From: Alectoria sarmentosa
Taxonomy: Eukaryota; Ascomycota; Lecanoromycetes; Lecanorales; Parmeliaceae
Assembly: GCA_009733775.1 (NCBI GenBank)
Contig: WOGZ01000143.1
Coordinates: forward strand, 19,085 to 83,084
Reading direction: 5' to 3'
Length of the DNA: 64,000 nt
Below the pieces are notes generated by a model. It searched no databases and had not been told where the DNA came from. It was given only the letters and a program-made list of their open reading frames with translations. The position numbers and the translations under genes were made by a program. Positions within the stretch are counted from its first letter, which is position 1, and every line of letters starts with the position of its first letter. Positions 22,257 through 32,358 of this stretch are shown piece after piece.

Positions 22257-24655
22257 ATGTCAGGAGCAGAGGGTGTCGCAGGGCTAGCGCTCAGCGCCGT
22301 CAGTGTTGCAGCCTTGTTCACTACCTGCATTGACTGCTTCAACATCGTCGTCGCTGCCAAAGATTTCGGGCGTGATTACGAGCTACTTTGCACAGCGCTC
22401 TCTATCCAGAAGCTGCGCCTTTTTCTGTGGGGCGAGTCCGTTGGCCTTGCTTCACGTCAGGGTACATTCATCTCCAGACTTGATTGTTTACGATAAACCT
22501 ATAAAGCTGACTTGTTTGCAGGAACTCTGGGAGCCTGGCATCCTGGACTTGACGATCCTCTCTTAAATCCTGTCGTCCTACGAATCCTCCGGTCCCTGAA
22601 CCACCTCTTGATCGAAGCCCGGAACATAGATTCTCGTTATGCTCCGCAGGACTCGCGACCAGTCTTGACTCGACGTACACGAGCATTAGATCTGTTCAGG
22701 AATAGCTTTGAAGAATTCCAAGAATTCCGAGAGGCAGTCCAAAAAAACCAGAAGCAGAAGTCAGTCAGGACAATTACAAAATGGGCTATACATGATGCGG
22801 ACAAGTTTGAGGGTATAGTCAAGCGGCTAAGGAGCTTCATCGATGGGTTGCAAGATATCACAAAAGCTCTCGGTGTCTGGCCAGATCAACGAGCCCGTTT
22901 GAAGGAGGAGATAGAGTCTGTGGCGGATGTCGAAAGTCTCCGGCTGATCGTGATGCTGCGGGCCAAGAGGAGATTTCAGATGTAGCAAGGCAACAGCTCC
23001 AGCAATTTTACATTCCGGCAGTCACTGAAGCCCCTCAGAGGACTAGCGGAATGAATGCTTGTGACACGGGAACATCCTCTTCCGCGGTACCCCCAGTGAG
23101 CGTAGGAAATCCTTTGATGTTCGAACCCGTTGATGCACTAGGCAAGCGGAAGAAGTCGAACTTTGAGAAAGGAATAGGAAGAGGAAGAAGTGTTTCACCC
23201 GAGGAACGGCTGATTGGCGGACCCAATGATCTCTCGCGAAGGGCAAAGACTAACGTCTCTGTGGCATGCGTGACTTGCAAAAAGATGCATTTGAAATGTG
23301 AAGTAAAGCGACCTTGTAGCATTTGTGTATCTACAGGCGAAGAGGTGAGCCAAATTCAAATGATAGTTTGAATTTCCGAGTATGTATTCACATTAATCAG
23401 GCTGGCTGCGTGGACGTGTAGTGGAAGTAGCGAAACTTGCTACGTCTTGTTGAAGAATATAATATCCGAGAATTAATCCTCGGCTATGGACCACCTCATA
23501 ATGCATTACGTTCGGAGGCTACAGTCGACTTCTCCCACAGCCGCCACTCCAGCATCTCAAGCTATGTATCGACCAGGTCTTCAGTGGAGGATCTCTTGGT
23601 CCCCAAGTACGACGAGCCGTCTTCAACTCAGCATTTCGATGACTTTGCCAATGAGAAGATTCAACAGTCTACCCCGCAGAGCCATGCCCAATGGTTCCCT
23701 ACAAGCGAGACGCTGTTTGGTCGGCATGATGACGAAGCTGTAGATGGCAACATGTGTCTCAATGTAGTTACAGCAACTAGCCAAGGTGTTGGTCCACTTT
23801 TACAGCTCTTCTACCTCCGAATGCATGACCTCAAAAACAGAGAATTCTCCCTCCTGCGATACGGTCGGGACTCCGGTCGCCAGGCGTGTCGCACATATCG
23901 GATACACAAGAAAGCCCCAGGTGCTCGATCACGGTTCCGCAGATCTATCAGTAATTCGGTCAACAACATTCATAGCTTCTCCCGGCGAAGCTCTAGGTCT
24001 TCCCAGATGTCTGCACAATCATCCCAATCGGGCAACGAATCTGCGAACTATTACAGCGAGTCTGCCTTGGGTGAAGGCAGCGAAGTAGAGCCGCATACTA
24101 ACATGTCCTCTTCCCAACCTGCCAACGACGATGATTCCCCTCAGCGAAGCAACAAGATACGCCTTGAATTCGCCAACTACGCCCATATAACAGTATCTCG
24201 CAAGGGGATTGGGGCCCGCAAGAGCTATGAGTTTCAATATTGGGGAACAAAATACCAGTGGAAACGACTAAACAAATCACAATCGTCCGGAAGGAAACGC
24301 TCGTACAACCTATACCGGGGTCTCGGCGACCTTGTCGTTGCTCACATTGCCATGCAAGACCTCAATCCAGCTCAGTCTCGCAACAGAGAAACATTGGGAG
24401 CCTGGGTCCCACCTATCTGGATGCGGATCACAGATCCGAGCATCTTATCTTCAGAAAGTCGACAGACATCCCCGAGTGAGTAGTTCCACCTCAGCTCATC
24501 GTTTCACTTTACTCCGAAACTAAGCATGCTCAAATTTAAGTGTCATCGTTGCTACTGGCATTGTTGCCTTTGTCGATGACTGCATCAGGCGTCGGGACAA
24601 CATCCTTGGGCTTGCAGCTAAGGTGAAGGCTCCGAATGCAGCTCACTTTCCGTAA
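22257..24655 (+). pseudogene. HeLo-domain gene with zinc-cluster segment, frame broken
   Basis: Exon 1 is 22257-22461 (starts MSGAEGVAGLALSAVSVAA). A 60-nt intron follows with branch site GCTGAC, and exon 2 starts at 22522. Together they encode a HeLo (HET-s N-terminal type) helical domain. The signature is WAIHDADKFEGIVKRLRSF, and the domain ends at ESLRLI. At about 22946 the frame is lost by what looks like a missing base, and coding resumes in another frame, followed by a Zn2Cys6-like cluster (CVTCKKMHLKCE, then CSIC). After an intron starting at 23345, exon 3 runs to 24479 and exon 4 is 24541-24655. The C-terminal domain contains KSYEFQYWGTKYQWKR and VIVATGIVAFVDDCIRRR. HeLo domains act in fungal allorecognition and cell death at the plasma membrane. 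The frame break probably disables this copy. Confidence 0.7.
23271..23430 (+). other. zinc cluster split by an intron with two possible acceptors
   Basis: The first five cysteines of the cluster are in the exon ending at 23344 (donor GTGAGC). With the acceptor at 23399-23400 the next exon supplies the sixth cysteine (AGCVDV) but hits TAG at 23419 and again at 23428. With the acceptor at 23429-23430 the frame stays open but the sixth cysteine is lost. Both sites are in the same phase. Confidence 0.6.
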
Positions 24656-25307
24656 GATCCGCGAGCATATCAATGGCCATCACCAGATCTTCGTCAGTAT
24701 TAAATGCCACCCACTAGCTCCGCTGGCTCTGCTGACTCCACGAGCTCCATTAGTGACCACCCCACCTCCCCCGCAAATTACGTTGGTCAATCCCAAGGGA
24801 CGGAAGCGGTCAACGAGTCGGTCGGCAACCATGCCGTTCTCACGAGCCCCTGTCCCATTGAAGATACCGAGTGCAAGATACGATCCTCCTCCACCTTCAC
24901 CTCCTCCTAGATATATCATCGACATCCTTGCCGACAGTGAATTAGGGTGGACTTAGTAATGCGGTTTTGAGAGAGGAAGCTTTGGACCGGCGAAAGAGTC
25001 TGTCAGACCAAGATCAAATTTTCTACAGAGTTGGAACACCAATTTGCAGAAGAATAGATTGTTGGATTGATCAGATCTAAGTAATGAGAGAGCTTTATTT
25101 CAGTTGTTAGATCGCCATGAGATATAGCAGGACAATTGATTTTGCAAGACGTCAGGATAAAGGATACTTAATAATCTCTCAGGATCGAGATCAAGTGCTA
25201 TAAGTCAGGCAGTCAATCAGTAAACACATATTGTTGGCGGTTGTCTCCTTTAGTCATTATCTCATCACGAAAGACAAGCGACTCATTGTTGAAGAGCGAC
25301 CTTCCAA
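24656..25307. other. intergenic, no gene recognised
   Basis: Downstream of the HeLo gene. No coding signal that I can support. Confidence 0.45.
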
Positions 25308-25727
25308 ATGTTCATAATTTGCACTACCCTCGCCGTACCTGACGTTCAGCGTTTTGCGTTTAGATACGCTATAGCCAATAGATACATAATCCCAGAACCC
25401 TTTAATGAAAAACAACTACAACAGAAGAATCTCGAAAGCTCGCCTCAAAGCGTATCTCAACATTCTACCGTCCAAGATTCGCAAGTATGGGACACCACCT
25501 CGTGACCCATCATCACTGGACGATATCGAAAATTCACCAAGGACGATGAGGAGCTTGCCTGGACCGAGAAATTGTTTTCAGAAGCAAAGAAAGCCGCGGT
25601 CGAGGAAGCTGATAAGGATACAGCCGCCGATGCTGAAGCTGATGCCACGAAAGCCGAGAAGATTGCAACGACCTCGGGGGCGGCGGTAGCAGTAGCAGTA
25701 GCAGCAGCAGTAGCAGTAGTAGGGTAG
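25308..25727 (+). pseudogene. hypothetical Ala/Glu-rich small gene with one stop
   Basis: One continuous frame is interrupted once, by TGA at 25503-25505. Before it the frame reads MFIICTTLAVPDVQRFAFRY. After it comes an acidic/alanine-rich segment including FTKDDEELAWTEKLFSEAKK, ending in an Ala/Val repeat coded by GTAGCA-type trinucleotides at about 25684-25723. The TGA could be a former CGA. No domain is recognised, and the gene may be spurious. Confidence 0.35.
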
Positions 25728-26678
25728 GAGGTCGAGAAGGGATATGAGGTTGCTGTAGAAGCCGCAAAGGCGACTACCGCGGCAGCTAGATCATCACCAT
25801 AAGAGAAACATCAATCCATCAAGTTCAAGGATGCCAATGGGTAAAGTTGCAACTTCATTCCTGACGTTTGCGATACGCGATCGGCATGTTACTCTAGAAC
25901 AGGAAAACATGCACGTTAAGACTGCATCTGGCTGCTTTTGAATCAGAGTATAGAGCATTTGATCAAGCTTACTTTCTTCATGTCATCGACTTTGGCCTAC
26001 ATGAGGCTGATGACTAGTACGACTGACCCCGGCCCGTAAAGAGGAGAGTATCATGCCATCTATCTGGAAAACATTGATCGAGCCGCCGGATCGAGAGATG
26101 TCACTGCTTGTGCAGCGCAATCCGGAGACATGTGAGCAAGAAGACGCCCAGATAGGAACAACTGCTGACACTGTTATCATCGAGCCCACAGATAGGGTCT
26201 GTTGACGATGGCTTTACAATCTTGGTTCTCAAAATAATTCTCTTCCGAAGGCACAGTCTGCGGCCAATCCTCCAACTAGGGAAGTACTTTGGAAGATAGA
26301 TTGGTAGTGCGCAGCGCGTCACTGAGCACGGATCTCGTGCCGCGAAATGAGGATTACAAACTGCTCGATGTCGTGAATGAATGAACCAAAATCACCGGTG
26401 CGGGATACGAACAATGTTTCCATTTCGAGGGCGGGCTCTAGTGTTTTGCACGTGCGCGTTGATTGATTGATTGATTGAGAGGGGGGTTACTTGCCTATTG
26501 GCTTAGTGAAAGATATTGGCCGCATCACTCTAAGAGGGAATGGTAGTGAAGTGCCATCTCAGCGGCAGCTAGAAAGAGTGTCGTAAGTTTCCTCTGTTCT
26601 CCCGATCGGAAGCAGATATGGTCAATACCTTGGCGTCGAAGGCGGGTGGTATTAATGTTCAGAAAAAAGGCCCTATTC

Positions 26679-26709
<31 letters not shown>

Positions 26710-28309
26710 TTATTACCAGTCAGGGTGATGGATTCGGCGTGGTGTGGTGTGGTGTCATGTGCTCCGTTGGACCTTTTTCAAGCGGAATCGCTCGCTACAA
26801 ATGTTCGAACAGAGTAGCAAACAAGCCGCGAATCAGAACAGGAGCTCTCACAGACCTGGAGAGACACACTTCTCACAGCAACAGTACCTAATAGCCTAGC
26901 ATCACCTCCCAACCTAGGGTGTCTTCTCAGAGGACATAGTACCATACAGATTGTTCCACACGTTCTATGATGGTACTGCACCACTATTACCCGCAACCCT
27001 GCGATCCGTATTACTCGGATGCCTCTTCATCGTATCAAATTAAGTCATCTAAAGCTCATATCGTTCCGGCCTGTATGGCGCATAGGTATGATCAGAGTAA
27101 GATGGAATCACCCACACTACCTGGGTGCACAACAGGAGCCATCAGCCATTGGACGCGGCAATAGTCCAAACAAGCCGATGATTGAGACATTTTGAGAGAT
27201 AGTCTTGTGATTGAAGGCCATCGCCAAGCCTTGAGATGGTTTCCTGAAAGGGCCGTTTACGGCCGTTGGATACTGGGAGACGTGATGGATTGTATTTCGC
27301 TCCACAGTATTTCTGGTCACTCAGATGGCTCCCTGGCTGCCAGTTTTCCCCTCACACAGCTCTAGAAGGAGCAGAAGTGCGCCTGCCCGAGACCAGTGCT
27401 TAGATGCCGCAGAAACAGATTTCCTGATTGGGCGGATATAAAAGATGCCTCGCATTTACATTCTGCAGGTCTTATACTTACCGGCATCTGAGAAGTGAGA
27501 GCTAGGTTGCGCGCATCAAGATGTCGTTGAAGAGATCTTCCGTGAAGACATTGAATGTGCATAAGCCCGAAGGAGAATTGGTGACTCGCAGCTCATGAAC
27601 CCCACCATTGCAAAGCCGCACGTATGAAAAGCATCAAAGCAGAAGTTGATTTTGGAGGTCTGTGCTGAATTGACGAATCATAATCCCAGTGCAGATCCTC
27701 GAGCAAGTGAGACGAAGAGCGGAATCCTACCGTTTTTGACCGGAGGACTACAGGCTAGCAACTAGTGCGTGGAGAAACCGTCTGGGGTAACCTTCTTGAG
27801 CCTCTCTACCAACTTGACAATCTCCATTAATCCGAACTCTTCGGCCGCTTTGCAACAGACTTGAAGCCTTTGCCTCTGTAATTATCTTTTTCGACTTTTA
27901 TTCAACACTTTGTTCATTGGTTGTAAGATCGCATCGTCTTGGTGAGATGGATGCCGGAGCTCTGTTCTCCTGACATCATGGAGTCGGAGGCCTTGGTCTG
28001 GCCAGCAGCGATGGAAGAGCATAGCGCGAACGCATCTCCACGCAAAGCTCCCGTCTTGCTTTATTGGTGAAAGTCAAACCTCAAATGCCGATGCAGATCG
28101 ATGCAGTCCTCGACACTTGGTTGAGGTGGGGCCCTGCTGCCGCGTGTGAGGGGTCTTCTATATTGTCGTCGCACTCTCTCCAGCTCTTTCTCCTCATTGT
28201 CTGCTAGAAGCTGTCTCCTAGCCATCTCCCACCTGTAGTCTTCTCTTCTCAACTCCATAATTCACACAGCTGGTTCCAGCCTTTGAGGCCCAGCAACCCT
28301 GAAGCCACG
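25728..28309. other. long intergenic region with microsatellite
   Basis: About 2.6 kb without a convincing gene. It holds a GATT repeat at about 26457-26477 and a perfect GAT trinucleotide run at about 26678-26708. The last ~300 bp, rich in CTCTTCT motifs, should include the promoter and 5' UTR of the acetate transporter gene. Confidence 0.55.
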
Positions 28310-29612
28310 ATGTCGACAATGAACGACGATCGCCCTCTTCAAAACACCACTGACCACCACGACGCACCTCTCGAAAAGGACTTTACCAACGGGTACGGCC
28401 ATGGCGATATGAACAACAACAACTTCTCAATGGGTGCTGAGGAGTCAAATGGAGCAGCTCTCCACCGTATCCGGACGGCCGGAAGCATCTCCATCTCGCC
28501 CGAGCTCTTTGAGAAGCTCTACCTCTCACCTGAAAACCGTGTCAAGGGTGATTTGAGGAAGACCTTTGGTAATCCCACACCCATGTAAGCTTCCATATCC
28601 ATAGTGACGTCGTAATGGTGATGAAACGAAACTGACAATTATGTAGTGCTCTGGTCGGCTTCCTGCTCAGTCTAACCCCCTTATCATGCGATCTCATGGG
28701 CTGGAGAGGTGCTGGTGGAACCGGGGCTTCTGATACTGGTACCCCTACCTTCCCAACCCACATATGAGCCAGACCCAATCTGACCTCAGCTCCTATCCAG
28801 CTGCATATTTCTTTTTCGGTGGCGTCCTCATGATCCTTGGAGCCATTGGAGAGTGGATCGTTGGCAACACCTTTCCTTTTGTTGTCTTCGGCACTTTTGG
28901 TAAGGTCCCGCCTCATATGCTATCATTCCACCCTGAAGAGCAGCGTGGCTAATTTGTACTCTCTTCTCCCCTTCAGGGGCTTTCTGGCTCACCTTCGGCG
29001 GCACCCTCGTCCCATCTTTCAACGCATATGGCGCCTACGTGACCACACCCGCACAAACGGTTGGCCAGGATGGGAATCCGGGAAATCCGCTTGGATTAAA
29101 GACGCCGGGGTTCAATGCCAGCTTTGCGTTCTTCCTTGTTTTCATGGGTGCGTCAGGTCCCACCAATCTTCGGTACAGAGAAAGAAACAAATTGACAGTT
29201 GTGTGCGTAGGACTCGTCTGCCTCGTCTTCCTCATCTGCTCCCTCCGCACCAACATTGTCTTCTTCCTCATCTTCCTCTCCCTCATCGGCGCCTTCGGCT
29301 GCCTCGCGGGCGCATATTGGAATCTGGCACTCGTGGGCGAGAATGCTGCAAACGCAGTGGCTGCCAAGAGAGCTGGGCAGCTCGTCGTTGTAAGCTCCGC
29401 TCCGCACATAGCGTCGCAGGTGCTGTTAGCTGACAAGTGCGTGTTCTTAGGCGGGCGGTGCCTTCACATTCGTCACGTCCATGGCGGGTTGGTGGATTTT
29501 CTTCGCCATCATGCTTGCTAGTCTCGATTTTCCATTCAACATTCCAGTTGGTGATTTGTCGCATATAATCAAGGGAGCGAGCGAGAAGCAGAAGATCAAG
29601 GATGCTGTTTAA
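28310..29612 (+). CDS. acetate transporter, GPR1/FUN34/YaaH family
   Basis: Six exons: 28310-28584, 28647-28738, 28801-28899, 28977-29147, 29211-29389 and 29451-29612. They join in frame to give about 325 residues. The N terminus is a polar cytosolic tail. The family signature appears at the start of the membrane part as GNPTPIALVGFLL (NPAPLGL-type motif), followed by SCDLMGWRGAGG, YFFFGGVLMILGAIGEWI, NTFPFVVFGTFGAFWLTFG and two further helices, giving the six membrane segments of the family. Members carry acetate or ammonium across the plasma membrane, for example AcpA of Aspergillus and Ato1/Ato2 of yeast. Donors are mostly GTAAG or GTGCG, and all introns are 60-80 nt. Every junction keeps the frame, so the gene looks functional. 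I give no symbol because the orthologue within the family cannot be fixed. Confidence 0.93.
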
Positions 29613-30363
29613 ATGAGAAGGAAAAACACGGGTGGAGATTTGACATCATGAATCGGAAAGCATGTACTTTGGATAGGCAATTTGCGGCCCAAATGGGCAT
29701 GGCCAACGTGAAGGCAACAGATGAATGCATTTTGATTGGTTACGTATCTTTGCATGTGAAGTGTACATAGCATCTAATCATCATCTCCAGGTGTTTCGAT
29801 CAAAGAAGTGCAAAGATAACACAAGTTATCGAATCACATAGCGACTGAAAAATGCCCCAAAAATAAAGCCGTTCGAATCAATAATCAGCAGAGCCAAATC
29901 CCGCAGAAAGGGACAACGGGGATCTTATTGTAAATACCAGCAGCTACCTGATGACAAACCACCTCTCCGGTAGCCTCGGCAAGATGAGTAAACAATGCCC
30001 CATCGGAAACCAAAGAAATATTCAAAGATACGTGTAGACAACCTACCTATCTTTTAAGACCACTGAAAGCCCATCTTCTTGACCTTTTCCAAGCAGCTGG
30101 TATCTAATATAGTCATCTTCGATATTGAGCATGCAATCAAAGGCTGCAATCATGTGCATTCATCAATAAATTGCCACTTGGACGTCAACAGCAACGAGCA
30201 GTAAAAGAAATACAGAATGGGTTCTGTCAAGCTAGGTATAGTACAAATCCATCGACCCGAGAGATTTGATAGGATATCCTCACTATTGTAGCTGGCAGTA
30301 CTTTTTTCATAGTAAGGATTTATGACATTGCTGACGTTATATGTAGTCGCCGGTGGGAACAAA
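29613..30363. other. intergenic, no gene recognised
   Basis: Downstream of the transporter gene. Nothing supported until the inverted repeat at 30364. Confidence 0.45.
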
Positions 30364-30518
30364 GGTGACAGAAGTCGTGGCACACCCCACGATCGGGAAT
30401 GCTGAATAGCTCCACAACGAAAAATCTGACGTACAGATTTTTGGTTTGCGAATTGTAGATATTGTTTCATTGAAGAACTTTGGTCGCCAAAATATCTGGG
30501 TTGGAGAAGTATTGATTG

Positions 30519-30647
30519 TGTTGAAATATTTAGAATGGATGGATTAATTGTCCAGAATGTCTCTGGGACAAGTAGTATATACAGTACCGAAATTAGGTGT
30601 TTCGGAATACGAGGTGACTGGGATGTCTTGGGGGCCAAATTTTGACA
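30519..30647 (-). repeat. LTR (3' end of the minus-oriented element)
   Basis: 129 bp, TG...CA ends, identical base for base to the copy at 31859-31987 by eye. Confidence 0.92.
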
Positions 30648-30699
30648 CGCCCCTGCAGCCAAGCATACCAGTCCATCAAAAACATGTAACTATACACAG

Positions 30700-30897
30700 G
30701 CCTTCTGGCCCCACACCGTCTGGTGTTTCGTTCACAGACCGTCTGGCCCCACACCGTCTGGTGTTTCGTTCACGGACCGTCTGGCCCCACACCGTCTGGT
30801 GTTTCGTTCATCGGCCATCTGGCCTCACACCATCTGGTGCTTCGTTCACAGACCATCTGACCCCACACCGTCTGATGTTCGTTCACAAGTCTTCTGA
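30700..30897. repeat. ~40-bp tandem repeat inside the LTR element
   Basis: About five head-to-tail units containing CCCCACACCGTCTGGTGTTT. The first three are almost identical, and the last two differ mainly by C/T and G/A changes and a short deletion. They lie between the gag stop and the 3' LTR. Confidence 0.85.
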
Positions 30898-30898
30898 C

Positions 30899-31729
30899 CT
30901 AAAAACATCGTGCAATCGACACCATTGCCTTCGATTGATCATCCTCGCGCTTCCGCTTCGTACCCTTCATTTCATGATACCAATCCGGAGCCAAATCCGG
31001 ACGCTCGATGTAGCACACACCACCATGTAACCGACCACATGTCTTACAGGTAGGCCTTCCAGCCGTCCCATTCCCATTCTTATTTCCACTCAGTGCAGCA
31101 TTGGCAATTGCGCTTCCCTCCTCCGGATCCTTGGGTTTTTCTCCCTTCCTCTCCTCTTCCAGAAGCATATTCACCGCTTTCGCAGCCGTCATGTCAGACG
31201 TGACAGTCCAGATCTTGGTCAGGAATTGGAGATGTTCGGGAAGGGTCATGGATAGGTTGAGGATTGTCTGTTTGTCAGGGGTAAGGATCACGTTCGTGGC
31301 GGCAATTCGTTCTTCGAGTGTCTTGATGTGCGTAAGGTAATCGGACATGGTTTCGAAGTTCGTGTATTTGAGGGTGTAGAGTTCTTTTGTGAGGCGCATG
31401 AACTCGCCGTCGCCGACAGGCCGAAAGATGATTGTAAAATGAGACATCATCTTTAAGGCACAGTTGAACTCGTCAGACGTAAACTTTTGTTTGATGAGAT
31501 CATTGATAGTGGGTGTCATGACGTCGGCCGTATCTGTAGAGGTTTCGTTCCATTTGATCAGGGCTGCTGGGGTAAGTGACTCAGGGGGTCCCTCTTGGGT
31601 ATACTTTCACAGCTTTTGTTTACGTAACAGGGCACGTATATCGACAAGCCATCCGGCGTAATTGTGTTCATTGAGTTGACGTATGGGTGACTTGAATGAT
31701 AGATCCAGTAGGGTGCGTTGGGCCGACAT
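30899..31729 (-). pseudogene. Copia-type gag, one in-frame stop
   Basis: A 277-codon frame starting MSAQRTLLDLSFKSPIRQL, with NYAGWLVDIRALLRKQKL followed by TGA at 31607-31609, where Copia gags usually have Trp. The frame then continues unbroken through LIKQKFTSDEFNCALKMM and YLTHIKTLEERI (UBN2-type gag core) to a C-terminal cysteine/histidine segment, CKTCGRLHGGVC, reminiscent of a zinc knuckle. Gag forms the virus-like particle of the retroelement. The stop means this copy cannot make full-length gag, so it would depend on protein supplied by a relative. Confidence 0.85.
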
Positions 31730-31858
31730 TTTGCGTGGTACGGGGGCAGAGATTTTGATTCGGTAGTACTCGGAATTGCAAGTAGTGCACATGCGTATAT
31801 GATATCGTAGCAACGTAAGATAGCAGTGTCAGATAGCGTCAGTACCGGGCGCATAACC

Positions 31859-31987
31859 TGTTGAAATATTTAGAATGGATGGATTAATTGTCCAGAATGT
31901 CTCTGGGACAAGTAGTATATACAGTACCGAAATTAGGTGTTTCGGAATACGAGGTGACTGGGATGTCTTGGGGGCCAAATTTTGACA
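31859..31987 (-). repeat. LTR (5' end of the minus-oriented element)
   Basis: Identical to the copy at 30519-30647. Followed directly by GATTG, which is also present immediately before the other LTR. Confidence 0.92.
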
Positions 31988-32051
31988 GATTGATTTATGT
32001 CATTTTACGAGACATCAGGATTTCTTGGCGTGTGCCACGACTTCTGTCACC

Positions 32052-32358
32052 CACGCGCCAAACGCTGGCTGACTAATCATACGCAAATGATTGGATGAAA
32101 GATTTGGCGCTGCGCTAGCTCTGGTCGTAACGACCAAACGGTCCCTTGCTTCCTATTCCTCTCGATATTGAGCTGAAAAACTTCTGATTTTCTCCCCATG
32201 CTGAATACTTTCAGTTGTTAATAATTAGCTTGCCTGAATTGCAGAGATCTAGTGATTCCCGAAAATTATTTATGCCTATCAATCAATCCTAGAAATTCTT
32301 TCGACGCATATACCCATCTACCAAAAAAGTTGACACCGCAATTCTCAGGGTATTCATA
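32052..32358. other. upstream region of the F-box gene
   Basis: No gene. It presumably contains the promoter of the following F-box gene. Confidence 0.4.

Larger units (their letters stand above)
30514..31992 (-). mobile_element. LTR retroelement, Copia-like, gag only
   Basis: The element at 30519-31987 is bounded by identical 129-bp repeats that start TG and end CA, with a 5-bp target duplication GATTG at 30514-30518 and 31988-31992. Reading on the minus strand, the 5' LTR is followed by GGTTATGCGCCCGGT. This resembles the anticodon-stem part of initiator tRNA-Met used as a half-tRNA primer site by Copia-type elements. A purine-rich stretch GCAGGGGCG precedes the 3' LTR. The interior encodes only a gag; protease, integrase and reverse transcriptase are absent. 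At about 1.47 kb it is a non-autonomous element. Identical LTRs point to recent insertion and absence of RIP. Confidence 0.9.
30364..32051. mobile_element. short inverted-repeat element split by the LTR element
   Basis: The 22 bp at 30364-30385 (begins GGTGACAGAAGTCGTGG) recur as an exact inverted copy at 32030-32051. Without the LTR element and one target copy the unit would be about 214 bp, the size of a MITE. I found no clear target duplication next to the repeats. The copies could also be two separate repeats in opposite orientation. Confidence 0.55.

Noticed and set aside
28061..28258. Minus-strand charged protein upstream of the acetate transporter
   Set aside because: It overlaps the CT-rich 5' region of the transporter and its Arg/Glu richness reflects that composition.
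30700..30897. CRISPR-like array
   Set aside because: The units are contiguous, without unique spacers, and lie inside a eukaryotic LTR element.
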